Below are positions 7,243 to 15,012 of a DNA stretch of 22,647 bases, in pieces. Location: contig DAOLNV010000050.1 in the NCBI GenBank assembly GCA_035416745.1, positions 18,735 through 41,381 on the forward strand. The letters run 5' to 3'. How positions within the stretch are numbered: the stretch's first letter is position 1; every line of letters starts with the position of its first letter. A program made the translations under genes and the position numbers. Source of the DNA: Candidatus Hydrogenedentota bacterium (lineage in GTDB: Bacteria > Hydrogenedentota > Hydrogenedentia > Hydrogenedentales > SLHB01). Below the pieces are notes generated by a model. It was not told the DNA's origin. It saw nothing but the letters and a program-made list of their open reading frames with translations, and searched no databases.

Positions 7243-8691
7243 ATGCCGATGATCGCGATGATGCTTCTTGTGAACCTTCATGCTGTCCTTGCCGAACCGG
7301 TCTCCATCGGCAGCCAAAAGCAGTTCTTTATCGACAGCCTGTTTCTTGAGAATTCGCCGAACGTGGCGCTTCGTGTCTCTCCCGCGAGCAAGACGGGCGA
7401 GCGCACGCTGGAACCGGACAAGCCTTGGGAAAGCGCATCCCTCAATTGGTTCAGCGTTATGGAAGATGGCGGAAAGTGCCGCATGTGGTACGAGGCTTAC
7501 GACGTCGAAGGCTGGCCTACGAGCGACGACACGTCTTTCTGTTACGCGGAGTCCGAGGATGGCGTGCATTGGAAGAAGCCTGATCTGAACCTGTTCCCCT
7601 ACCATGGAATCGAGCAGACCAACATCCTCTTCCGCATGGTTGGGCCAGACGGTGCGCATTCCCGCGTTCATGGGAACGGGGTGTTTCTGGATCGCAATGC
7701 CCCGGCTGGCGAACGCTACAAGGCCGTTTCGCAGGGTCTCTTTCCGAAGGCAGGCGACCCGCCCTACTTTGTCGCGGGGATGTACAGCCCCGACGGCCTC
7801 CACTGGACGCGTTACCCCGAGCCGATCTGCCGCGTGTTCGCCGATAGCCAGTATTCGGCGTTCTGGGACGGCTCCTCCGCGCAGTATGTGTTGCTGGGGC
7901 GTGTCTCGGGGCACGGAAGAGCCATCGGGCGTTCTGCCAGCGACAATTTCGCCCATTTCGACCCATTAACGCTGGTGCTCGAAGCGCCCGAGCGCGATGC
8001 ACCGCAGTGCGACGTCTACAATCCTGCCGCAATCAAATACCCGTTTGCGGAGAACGTCTATTTCATGTTCCCAAGCATTTACCATCACGACAACGACACG
8101 CTCGACATCGCCCTCGCGGCCAGCCGAGACGGCGTCAACTGGACATGGCCCGATTCGACAACGCCGTTCATCGCGCTCGGGGCCGCCGGCCAGTTCGACA
8201 GCGGTTCGCTCTACATGGGACAGGGCGTCATTCGCGTGGGAGACGAACTCTACCTGTATTACAGCGGCGGTCCCCTCAAACATAACGAAGCTGAACTTCC
8301 CAACCTTACCAAGCCCGGCAACCAGCGCATATACAGCCGGGTCAAGGTCCCGCTGGACCGGTTCGTGGCTGCAGCGGTTGGCCCCGAGGGCGGCAGTTTC
8401 GCCACGCCCCCGCTTGTATATGAGGGGGAGTGCCTCGTATTGAACGTGGACGTGCGCGAAGGCGGCCGGGTACGTGTCGGGCTCCTCGATGACCGCGGCG
8501 AGCCCGTGCCGGGGCGTGCCGTGGATGACTGTACACCCATCGGCGGAAATCATCTTGGCGTCACGGTCGAGTGGGAAGACGGTTCCAGCGTTTCTTCACG
8601 CGAGGGAGTCCCCACGCGGCTCGTTTTCTCCCTCGAAAACGCTTTCCTGTACACGTTCCAGTTCACCACGCCCAGCAACAAAAGCGGCTGA
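7243..8691 (+). CDS. Secreted five-bladed beta-propeller glycosidase-like protein
   Basis: A 482-residue exported protein with a short Sec signal (MPMIAMMLLVNLHAVLA, cleaved before EPV). The N-terminus of the mature protein reads KQFFIDSLFLENSPNVALRV, the opening of a family common in Planctomycetota and Hydrogenedentota that shares the GH32/GH43-type five-bladed propeller fold. Three S-x-D-G-x-x-W turns are visible: SEDGVHWKKP, SPDGLHWTRY and SRDGVNWTW. The last 100 or so residues form a beta-sandwich (ECLVLNVDVREGGRVRVGLL... CTPIGG... VTVEWEDG), typical of this family. GGAGGA at 7229-7234 lies 8 nt before the ATG. Expected role: binding or cleaving extracellular oligosaccharides. The catalytic residues cannot be assigned from sequence alone, and some relatives may be non-catalytic. 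Confidence 0.82.
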   Translation: MPMIAMMLLVNLHAVLAEPVSIGSQKQFFIDSLFLENSPNVALRVSPASKTGERTLEPDKPWESASLNWFSVMEDGGKCRMWYEAYDVEGWPTSDDTSFCYAESEDGVHWKKPDLNLFPYHGIEQTNILFRMVGPDGAHSRVHGNGVFLDRNAPAGERYKAVSQGLFPKAGDPPYFVAGMYSPDGLHWTRYPEPICRVFADSQYSAFWDGSSAQYVLLGRVSGHGRAIGRSASDNFAHFDPLTLVLEAPERDAPQCDVYNPAAIKYPFAENVYFMFPSIYHHDNDTLDIALAASRDGVNWTWPDSTTPFIALGAAGQFDSGSLYMGQGVIRVGDELYLYYSGGPLKHNEAELPNLTKPGNQRIYSRVKVPLDRFVAAAVGPEGGSFATPPLVYEGECLVLNVDVREGGRVRVGLLDDRGEPVPGRAVDDCTPIGGNHLGVTVEWEDGSSVSSREGVPTRLVFSLENAFLYTFQFTTPSNKSG

Positions 8692-8868
8692 GTCTTGTCC
8701 GCCACCGACTCGTCCACCACAACATGGGAAGATGGCCCCGCTTCACTCGTATCATCCTGTTTCCCGTTACTTCTTCGGGTTTTCGCCGCAAGAAAAGCGA
8801 CTGCCACAAACGGTTACGCCCGTGGGCGTGGATGATTCTCATAAGCGGGGCGGCGTGATTCGAGGCGG

Positions 8869-11826
8869 CTACTCCTGCTGCTCCTCTTGTTCCCCCTCCA
8901 TATCCGGCTCGTTCGTCCGCGGCTGGCTTGCGATGGCGAACTCGAAGTCAACCGGGGTCTCACACCCCTCCCAGAGTTCCACCTGTTCCTCGAGTTCCAA
9001 AGGCTTGCGGCCTTCTTGAAGCAACGACGCCCGCACCGCATACGTCCCTGGCGGAAGTTGCCCGATGTGGTAATGGCCATCCGAATCAGACGTTGCGCCG
9101 GGTGAGCCAACCTGGGGAACATCCGCGTAGACGTACGCCCCGCCGGCGGGGCGGCCATCGCATGTGACCATACCGCTGATGACGCTTTCCGGTAACAGGA
9201 CAAGCTCCACGGGACCCGCCCCCGCTGCCACGAACACGCTGGTGAGGGAGTGCCCCGGCGCGAACGCCGACAGCATGACCTCGCCCGATACGGGAACCAT
9301 GGACGGATCGAGTTGAAACGCGCCATTTCGGTCGGTCGTGGCGACGGCCTTGTGCGCATCGTACGGACGCGTGACACCGCCCAGGAAAATGAGTGCGTTC
9401 GCTACGGCGCCTCCGTCCGGGTCGCAGACCTGGCCTTCGATAGGCGCTCCGCCGGGTTTCAGCGCTATCCGCAGGCCCGTATACGTCTGCCCTGTACGAA
9501 CGATGCCCAGGTTCAACGTACCCGCGAAGTATCCGCGCGCCCGGACAAGTATTACGCAGATCCCCCTAACTCCGTCGAGGACAAAACGGCCCTCCGGATC
9601 GGATACTTGCTGGAACGCCCCGTTCAACTGCTCCGATGACGGCGTTTCCGAACGTACCGAGGCGACCTCGAACTCCGTTACCGGCGCACCGGTTCGGGCA
9701 TCGACCACCCGTCCTTCGATGGAAGGAAGCCGCGGAAGAACAAAATCCACCCCTTGGCTGCCCGCTTCAACAAGTCGAGTTTTCGATTTGCCGTAGGGCG
9801 GAGTCTCTCGCACCCACATTTGGTACACGCCTTCAGACAATCCACGGAGTTCGTAGTTGCCCTGGTCGTCGGAATGGTGCTGTATCCTGTCGTTGTCCGA
9901 TATGGCCCACATCATTGCGTAGGGGACGGGCGCGCCGTCTTCACCTTGCACGCGGCCCGAAATCGTCAGTACCCCTGATTCGTCGAGGACCAGCCGCACT
10001 CCAGTGAGCTTCTGCCCGGGATTCAAATGAACCGTCGCGGCGGTACAAGACATGGTGATATGGCCCAAAACGCTTCTCCCCACTTGCAGGTCGTAGTCCG
10101 CGGAAGCCAATTCCGGGATCAAGAACCTGCCCTCAGAATCGCTCTCAACAAGACGGGGATGCAAAAGGGCCTCGACGCCGGCAGGCACGCACTTCACCCA
10201 GGCCCGGGTAGGCTGGTTCAGCGTATTGACCACGTAACCGGCGATGAGGCAATTCAGCCCCGTACCCGCGACTACCCGAATATCGTTCAGGCCCTCCGGG
10301 CCAGCCCGGTAAGGCCCGTGGGGCTCGCTGAAGAGCTCCCGGGTTCGAGCGGTGATGGTCACGTCCTGGTTCGGTCGAACCTCCAGGGCAAACTCGCCGG
10401 CAGCATTACACCGCGCCTTACAGTCCGGACCTTGGGAGCTGTCGACTTGGGCGTATGGGAGCGGTTGCCCCTGCTTGTCTACGACAACGCCGCGTATGAA
10501 CGTGCCGCGAGACAAACCGAAGTCGACGTTCTCGAGTACGCACCCGGGGGAAACCGAAACCGAGCGGTCCACCGCGGTGGCCAATTGGGCCGGAGCCCCT
10601 TCAGGCAAGGCGCAAGAGAGGCGATACAGTCCCGGGCCGAGGCCATGAATCTCGTAGTCGCCCGAAACGCCCGTGTGTTCGGAGACGCAGGAAGGAAAAT
10701 GGGGTGGCTCCGATTTCTGAAAGGAAGCTCGTACCGTTGCGCCGGCGATGCCCGAATTCGTCGCCTTGTCGTAGACTCGGCCGCGAACGATTCCCGCAAC
10801 CTCGAGCCTCAACACGATGTCCGGCACGGCGCCGCCCTCCGTCACGCGGGCGCGGACAGGCCCGTCCACGGTGGTCAACCGGCCATCTTCAGGCAGGAGA
10901 AGATACGTGTCGGGAGCAAGCATTTCGAACGCGAACCGTCCGGCGGCATCGGTTGTGGTTTTCTCGGGTTCGCGGGCGAGTTCTCTGCGCGCCAGAACAG
11001 AGATACCGGCGCAGGGCGCCTCGTCCGAAGCGTTCAGGCAAACGCCCAAGACGCTCCCGCCCCGGCTGAGCCGGATTACCGCATTCGACTGGCCGGCCTG
11101 CAAGGGCTCGGTGATGAGCGTGGCAAAGTCCGGGGCTTCCGCGCGCAACCGCCACGACACGGGTTTGAGCGCTTCAAACAGGAATCGCCCGTCCGGCCCG
11201 CTTTGCGTTTCGAGCGCACGCCCAAGCTCGAGGGGAAGCACGCGGCCATCGTTCTCCACGGGCATCAGAATCACCCCTGGCACGGGAATCCCGGCAGGAT
11301 CAACCGTTGTTCCCGCCAGCGCGCTGCACGGGGTCAGCATGAGAGTGACCTCCCACACAGGCGCGGTCGGGGAGATACGCGCGCCGTCAATTGCCATGCA
11401 GTCTCCTTTGCGCGCAACGATCTTGTAGCCGCCACAAGGAAGTCCCGTGACGGCGAAGACGCCGGCCGCATCCGCCACGGCCGAAGAGGGTTTCGATTCC
11501 GCCAGCGTTTTTTCCGGCATCCAATAGCCGTCCGTAGAGACACGTACATCAGCTTCAGAGGCCGGTGACCCATCGTAGAGGTATGCCATGCCTTCAATAA
11601 TCCCGTCAGCATCCTCGGATGGAGGCGGCGCGGACGCAGTCACGAGCGCCATGGCTCGCCGCAGTGGCTTTCGGGGTCCAACGGTGGCCCTCCCCGCCTG
11701 AATGCGGGGCCGCTGTGCTGGCGGTTTCTGCTCCTCTGAAGCCTCCCATGCCCGCCAACACCACCAGATCAGGCCCGCCGCTATAGCCAAAGCCAGCCCT
11801 GCTGAAACCAGCCTCCGCAACGACAT
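8869..11826 (-). CDS. Membrane-anchored protein with ten carboxypeptidase-regulatory-like repeats
   Basis: A 985-residue protein made of an N-terminal anchor (residues 7-26, LVSAGLALAIAAGLIWWCWR), a Pro/Arg-rich linker, and ten Ig-like repeats starting near residues 76, 168, 258, 346, 443, 527, 621, 702, 795 and 882. Typical units read IVRGRVYDKATNSGIAGATV ... GDYEIHGLGPGLYRL, and SIEGRVVDARTGAPVTEFEV ... GRFVLDGVRG: the CarboxypepD_reg/CNA-B-like fold. It ends with an acidic tail, EGEQEEQQE. No catalytic domain is seen, so a structural, adhesive or ligand-display role outside the cytoplasm is likely. The start was moved from the longest ORF (11886) to ATG 11826. AAGGG there overlaps the stop of the DUF1573 gene 10 bp upstream, 7 nt before the ATG, which indicates translational coupling. 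It is the last gene of the four-gene minus-strand unit. Confidence 0.85.
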   Translation of the reverse strand: MSLRRLVSAGLALAIAAGLIWWCWRAWEASEEQKPPAQRPRIQAGRATVGPRKPLRRAMALVTASAPPPSEDADGIIEGMAYLYDGSPASEADVRVSTDGYWMPEKTLAESKPSSAVADAAGVFAVTGLPCGGYKIVARKGDCMAIDGARISPTAPVWEVTLMLTPCSALAGTTVDPAGIPVPGVILMPVENDGRVLPLELGRALETQSGPDGRFLFEALKPVSWRLRAEAPDFATLITEPLQAGQSNAVIRLSRGGSVLGVCLNASDEAPCAGISVLARRELAREPEKTTTDAAGRFAFEMLAPDTYLLLPEDGRLTTVDGPVRARVTEGGAVPDIVLRLEVAGIVRGRVYDKATNSGIAGATVRASFQKSEPPHFPSCVSEHTGVSGDYEIHGLGPGLYRLSCALPEGAPAQLATAVDRSVSVSPGCVLENVDFGLSRGTFIRGVVVDKQGQPLPYAQVDSSQGPDCKARCNAAGEFALEVRPNQDVTITARTRELFSEPHGPYRAGPEGLNDIRVVAGTGLNCLIAGYVVNTLNQPTRAWVKCVPAGVEALLHPRLVESDSEGRFLIPELASADYDLQVGRSVLGHITMSCTAATVHLNPGQKLTGVRLVLDESGVLTISGRVQGEDGAPVPYAMMWAISDNDRIQHHSDDQGNYELRGLSEGVYQMWVRETPPYGKSKTRLVEAGSQGVDFVLPRLPSIEGRVVDARTGAPVTEFEVASVRSETPSSEQLNGAFQQVSDPEGRFVLDGVRGICVILVRARGYFAGTLNLGIVRTGQTYTGLRIALKPGGAPIEGQVCDPDGGAVANALIFLGGVTRPYDAHKAVATTDRNGAFQLDPSMVPVSGEVMLSAFAPGHSLTSVFVAAGAGPVELVLLPESVISGMVTCDGRPAGGAYVYADVPQVGSPGATSDSDGHYHIGQLPPGTYAVRASLLQEGRKPLELEEQVELWEGCETPVDFEFAIASQPRTNEPDMEGEQEEQQE

Positions 11827-11836
11827 CGCCCCGCCC

Positions 11837-12853
11837 TTATTGCACCAGGCCATAAGCCTCCACACGCACCTGCTCGTTCGTCTCACCCACCCGTGCGTGA
11901 AAAATGAGCGTCCCCTTCAGAACTCCCACAGGTGGCGACTTTTCTGTCGTTGATATTGTGACTTTCAGTCGATCGGGCAAGCCCCGCTCTTCAACGTTCC
12001 ACGCGAAATAACCCGGCTTCGCGTTTTCTACACCTATAAGTTCCACCGCATGCCCATAAGGAGAGTATAGCTCAACTGTAGCCGAGACCGGGTCGCGAGC
12101 GCCGATGACACCTAGGTAAAGTGTCTTGTCGGACACCTCCAGAGGTAATAATACGTAGCCTGAGAACACGATAGACTTCTCAGGAACCTCCACGTCATTT
12201 GTTAACACTCGAAGTGTGGAACTGAAGTGTCCGTAAGGGATGGTGTCGCATAAAGCGGCAGTCACTTTCTGTGCACCTCTCCGAACCTCAGACATTTCAA
12301 AGGTGACATGAAAGGCGCGGCGATCATACGAGACGCTAAGAATGACGATCTCCGGCTGTCCTGGAAATGTGTTTATCTCGAAGGACTTCTTCACAGCCTC
12401 GCCCCTTCTAATCGTCCCGAATGAGACTGTCGTGGGATATTCCTCGACAACGTCTCCCTCAAGAAGAAAGAGCACCGGCTCCGAGCGCCCTTCTATCAGC
12501 ACCGATACGGTAGCTTGCGCATGGCCTCCCTCGCTGCCAACATAGAATTCCACGGGTATATCTACTATATCACCCGGCAAAAGCGTGAGACTGTCCACCC
12601 CTCTAACGAGAGCACACGCGCAACTTGTGACGACTCTCGTGATTTTGAATGGGTCCGAATCAGAGTTGCGCAGTTCGAAAGTATGGTTGACGATGGCCCG
12701 TTGACGGGCCACAGGGAACGTGAAGCGGTGTTCTGGACCGACGGAGGCGCCGATCCAGTGACTCCGGCTCGTTAGGACCAATAACGTAGCCGCTGATAGA
12801 AGGGTAACAAGCGGAACGCCCCACACGACCAGCTTCTTCATTTGAATGCGCAT
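11837..12853 (-). CDS. DUF1573 envelope protein
   Basis: A 338-residue protein with an N-terminal signal or anchor (LVVWGVPLVTLLSAATLLVL, about residues 9-28). The first beta-sandwich unit matches DUF1573: IVNHTFELRNSDSDPFKITR, then VVTSCACALV with Cys78 and Cys80, then LLPGDIVDIPVEF. Most family members have SCGC at this point; here it is SCAC. Two further related units without the Cys pair follow (TVSFGTIRRGEAVKKSFEI at about 142-160, and TLYLGVIGARDPVSATVEL near 250). DUF1573 proteins are exported and their function is unsettled; the Cys motif suggests metal or thiol chemistry. A start at the second Met (12841) is equally possible, since the only ribosome site for 12853 is a weak AGAGAAG. 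It is preceded by a 164-bp gap and followed after 10 bp by the repeat protein. Local GC is lower than in flanking genes. Confidence 0.85.
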   Translation of the reverse strand: MRIQMKKLVVWGVPLVTLLSAATLLVLTSRSHWIGASVGPEHRFTFPVARQRAIVNHTFELRNSDSDPFKITRVVTSCACALVRGVDSLTLLPGDIVDIPVEFYVGSEGGHAQATVSVLIEGRSEPVLFLLEGDVVEEYPTTVSFGTIRRGEAVKKSFEINTFPGQPEIVILSVSYDRRAFHVTFEMSEVRRGAQKVTAALCDTIPYGHFSSTLRVLTNDVEVPEKSIVFSGYVLLPLEVSDKTLYLGVIGARDPVSATVELYSPYGHAVELIGVENAKPGYFAWNVEERGLPDRLKVTISTTEKSPPVGVLKGTLIFHARVGETNEQVRVEAYGLVQ

Positions 12854-13017
12854 TATTGGTCTTCTCTGACTTCACGCGCATCACGCGCCGACGACTCTAC
12901 ACAAGCCGAACCGCGCTTGGTTCCACAACTTCTCAGGGCGCGGGTTGCCTGCCGCACCCACTCGTGCACAACTGCTCACTGCCGGGCGAGGCGGCTTATT
13001 CGGAGCTTGGGCACCGA

Positions 13018-13491
13018 TCAGTTCCAACAGGTACCGTCCCCTGTAATGCTAACGTCGGAGACGTACTTTGTCTCCTTCTGTATATAGTTCTTACACATAA
13101 AGACGTTATCCCCTGGAACGTCGCAATGAGCGCACGGCGCTGGCGGGTTGGGGCCATCGCACTCAAGCGAGGAGTCCTTCGTGCATTTCCAGAGTGTCCC
13201 ACACACATAGATGGGCGGGATCGACTCGAAGTCCAAGCCTCCCTCCGAATAGACTTCATAAAGTGGGACCACTTTCGCGTCTACTATACCGTCCAGGTAC
13301 CGACACAGGCTGCCATAATCGCACTGCTGGTTGCATGGAGGTGGGGGACAAGGACCTTCTACTCTTCGATAACATATGGTCGCATCCACCTCACGACCCG
13401 TGGTTGTCACTATTCCGGCTACTACCATAAGTGCCGCGGGGACAATCGCACACAGCAAGTGCAGTCGCTTGATACCCCTGAAGTTAAACAT
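13018..13491 (-). CDS. Small Cys-rich secreted protein, no known family
   Basis: A 157-residue protein. Basic residues (FRGIKRL) precede a hydrophobic stretch, about residues 10-30 (LHLLCAIVPAALMVVAGIV), which acts as a signal peptide or anchor. The rest is hydrophilic and contains twelve cysteines (40, 48, 53, 57, 63, 97, 103, 111, 120, 123, 133, 155), an even number suited to six disulfides or to metal binding. Notable pieces are EGPCPPPPCNQQC, CGTLWKC and CAHCDVPGDNVFMC. I recognise no family. GGGAGG at 13500-13505 lies 8 nt before the ATG. It sits between an envelope LolA-like gene and a DUF1573 gene on the same strand. Bacteroidota have small secreted NVEALA-type peptides in comparable neighbourhoods, so an analogous secreted-peptide role is possible but unproven. 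A long antisense ORF covers this gene; the signal peptide, ribosome site and Cys pattern favour the minus strand. Confidence 0.75.
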   Translation of the reverse strand: MFNFRGIKRLHLLCAIVPAALMVVAGIVTTTGREVDATICYRRVEGPCPPPPCNQQCDYGSLCRYLDGIVDAKVVPLYEVYSEGGLDFESIPPIYVCGTLWKCTKDSSLECDGPNPPAPCAHCDVPGDNVFMCKNYIQKETKYVSDVSITGDGTCWN

Positions 13492-13539
13492 GTGCTTCGC
13501 CTCCCTTCCGACCTCCCCCTGCTTGTTCGGGCTCTCAAG

Positions 13540-14679
13540 TTACCTCAGTTTCATGCCGATCGTTTTTCTACGACTCTGCTGATTTTCTGCGCCTTCTCGA
13601 TTGCCAAAGCCTCCCGGGGCCATTTTCTTCACAAGCTCCTCCGGCACAAGCTCGCCGTCAACAATGTCCATGATCTGAAATTCGCCCGCGACATCGTGCC
13701 GGAACATCTGTACGGCCGGCCCGAGGGGCATCGTTTGCCACGTGAACAGGGCGTCGTCGAGGTCAGGATTTACTTCGATGGAAGTGATCTCGTTGAAGGT
13801 AGTCTGGATTACGCGTCGTTCCGTGGGCTTGGCCTCGACGTCGTAGGTCATCCGGCGCCACTCCTTTGGGAACCACATGCCGGGCATGATCTCGGCCGGC
13901 ACCAGCGCGATTTCCTCGTTCAAGAATCCGTCGGGACCGTAGCGCCTCGTTTCGGTCGCCAGGAAGCCGTGTTCTCCGTCAAGAACCATCTCGAAAATGA
14001 GGCTTTTCTTGTAGAAGGCTCTAAGGGAATAAAGCCTGTCCGGCCCGGCCACCCGATCGACACGCAAACGCAGGTCCTTGCGAGTCTGAGCGCTTCGGAG
14101 GATTTGGGCCAAGGAATCGTTTCCGTTCCCGAAACCATGGCGGCGCGGCCCCCTCGCATCAAAAACACTCAGTGCATCGCGGGATTGGGGCGGCAGAGCA
14201 TCAATACTGGCGTGTTCGCGGAGATAGGCCGCGGCGCTGGGCGTATGCGCTTGGGCCACATAGCGGTCGTTCATCACAAGGCATTCCACTTTTGAAATGA
14301 TTGTCCGCTTCCCGCCATCAAAGCTCGCCGGGGCTGTTCCCGAACGCTCAACGCGAAGCCATGGCCCCTTTTCGAACTGTCTGTGCTCCATATTCCATTC
14401 ATTGATTCCGTCGCGCGCCAACTCATCGAGGCGCGTCGTCCATCTCTCGTTCATCGTGAACGAGAAGGTCGTAATGGCGGCCAAGTACTTCTCTTGCTCG
14501 GCGACGACCGCGCCGAGCCAATGGACGGCTTCTTCGCCTTCCCAGACCGTGGCTTCTGGGCCGTTTTCTCCGCAACAGGGCATACTAAGGAGGAGCGCCC
14601 CGGCGGACGCCAGAAGGATGAAGCGGGCGCAGCGCTCTGAAGACGAGGTGTGTGTGCTTTTTGTGAGCGTTGCCGACAT
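13540..14679 (-). CDS. LolA-like envelope protein (possible lipoprotein)
   Basis: A 379-residue protein with an N-terminal export signal (FILLASAGALLLSMPCCGEN, residues 20-39). Cys35 and Cys36 follow a hydrophobic core, but SMPC is not a canonical lipobox, so lipidation is uncertain. The mature part shows the layout of LolA/RseB-type lipid-binding proteins: FSFTMNERW, then alternating strands (GPWLRVERSG, KVECLVMNDRYVAQ), then ETRRYGPDGFLNEE, GMWFPKEWRRMTYDV, and a closing FNEITSIEVNPDLDDALFTW. Such proteins carry lipids or lipoproteins in the periplasm. AGGAG (14686-14690) lies 6 nt before the ATG. The gene heads a four-gene minus-strand unit, with a plausible promoter about 70 bp upstream. 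The C-terminus is basic and low in complexity (NREGAENQQSRRKTIGMKLR). Fold assignment is from pattern only. Confidence 0.78.
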   Translation of the reverse strand: MSATLTKSTHTSSSERCARFILLASAGALLLSMPCCGENGPEATVWEGEEAVHWLGAVVAEQEKYLAAITTFSFTMNERWTTRLDELARDGINEWNMEHRQFEKGPWLRVERSGTAPASFDGGKRTIISKVECLVMNDRYVAQAHTPSAAAYLREHASIDALPPQSRDALSVFDARGPRRHGFGNGNDSLAQILRSAQTRKDLRLRVDRVAGPDRLYSLRAFYKKSLIFEMVLDGEHGFLATETRRYGPDGFLNEEIALVPAEIMPGMWFPKEWRRMTYDVEAKPTERRVIQTTFNEITSIEVNPDLDDALFTWQTMPLGPAVQMFRHDVAGEFQIMDIVDGELVPEELVKKMAPGGFGNREGAENQQSRRKTIGMKLR

Positions 14680-15012
14680 TCTCGGCTCCTTTTCGATGAA
14701 GCCTCAGCCGGAATTTGCCTTTGGCCGGTAGCAGGCATTCCCAGCAAACCATATAAGAGCACAATTTCACTAAATCAATTATGTGCCAATTCCGCGCGGG
14801 TGGCAATAGGAGTTTCCACGGAAAGATCTCACAAAACTCAGGCGCGACCACTCCCACACATAACGCTATATCTCAAAAGGTTACACAAGCAGGCAGGCTG
14901 ATTCTGGGGGAACTTCTGGCGCCTGGTCGAGAAACCGGGCGGAGTCCGCCGCCACGGCTTCCTCCCGCCGAGTACCCGTCCGCATGACCGGGCCGCCGCT
15001 GTTTGCCGGGTT
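14680..15012. other. 333-bp gene-free stretch between two minus-strand genes
   Basis: The part from about 14740 to 14890 is AT-rich compared with surroundings (27 G+C of 60 at 14761-14820) and holds the likely promoter of the LolA-like operon. The part near the hydrolase stop (14935-15012) is GC-rich and contains a short inverted repeat, GGCGG-AGT-CCGCC, at about 14940-14952. That repeat has no T-run, so I do not call it a terminator. No convincing small ORF or RNA gene was seen. Confidence 0.6.
14750..14778 (-). promoter_or_regulatory. Candidate sigma70 promoter of the LolA-like / Cys-rich / DUF1573 operon
   Basis: On the minus strand TTGATT (14773-14778) and TATATG (14750-14755) are separated by exactly 17 bp. 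Each hexamer matches consensus at four of six positions. The predicted transcript would have a leader of about 64 nt before ATG 14679. The surrounding AT-rich stretch supports a promoter. Confidence 0.45.

Noticed and set aside
7078..7956. Minus-strand ORF of 292 codons antisense to the propeller gene at 7243-8691
   Set aside because: It has no recognisable motif, and the plus strand carries a signal peptide, a strong ribosome site and three S-x-D-G-x-x-W motifs in register.
8816..8829. Hairpin ACGCC-CGTG-GGCGT between the convergent genes at 8691 and 8869
   Set aside because: The stem is only 5 bp with no T-run on either strand, so I cannot call it a terminator.
10027..11568. Plus-strand ORF of 513 codons inside the ten-repeat protein gene
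   Set aside because: The translation is Arg/Gly/Pro-rich with no domain, as expected for the complement of a GC-rich coding region. The minus strand shows ten homologous repeats.
12856..14295. Plus-strand ORF of 479 codons antisense to the Cys-rich and LolA-like genes
   Set aside because: It starts at TTG without a ribosome site, its translation has no coherent hydrophobic or domain pattern, and it runs opposite to two genes with good starts and signal peptides. It is best explained as an antisense shadow.
14772..14790. Possible sigma54 promoter (TGGCAC on the minus strand at about 14782-14787)
   Set aside because: The -12 element is missing: TTGA occurs one base too close and the GG-N10-GC rule is not met. 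A sigma70-type arrangement with 17-bp spacing fits the same region better.
14940..14952. Inverted repeat GGCGG-AGT-CCGCC downstream of the S15 hydrolase stop
   Set aside because: It is short, has a 3-base loop and no T-run. In a GC-rich sequence such repeats arise by chance.
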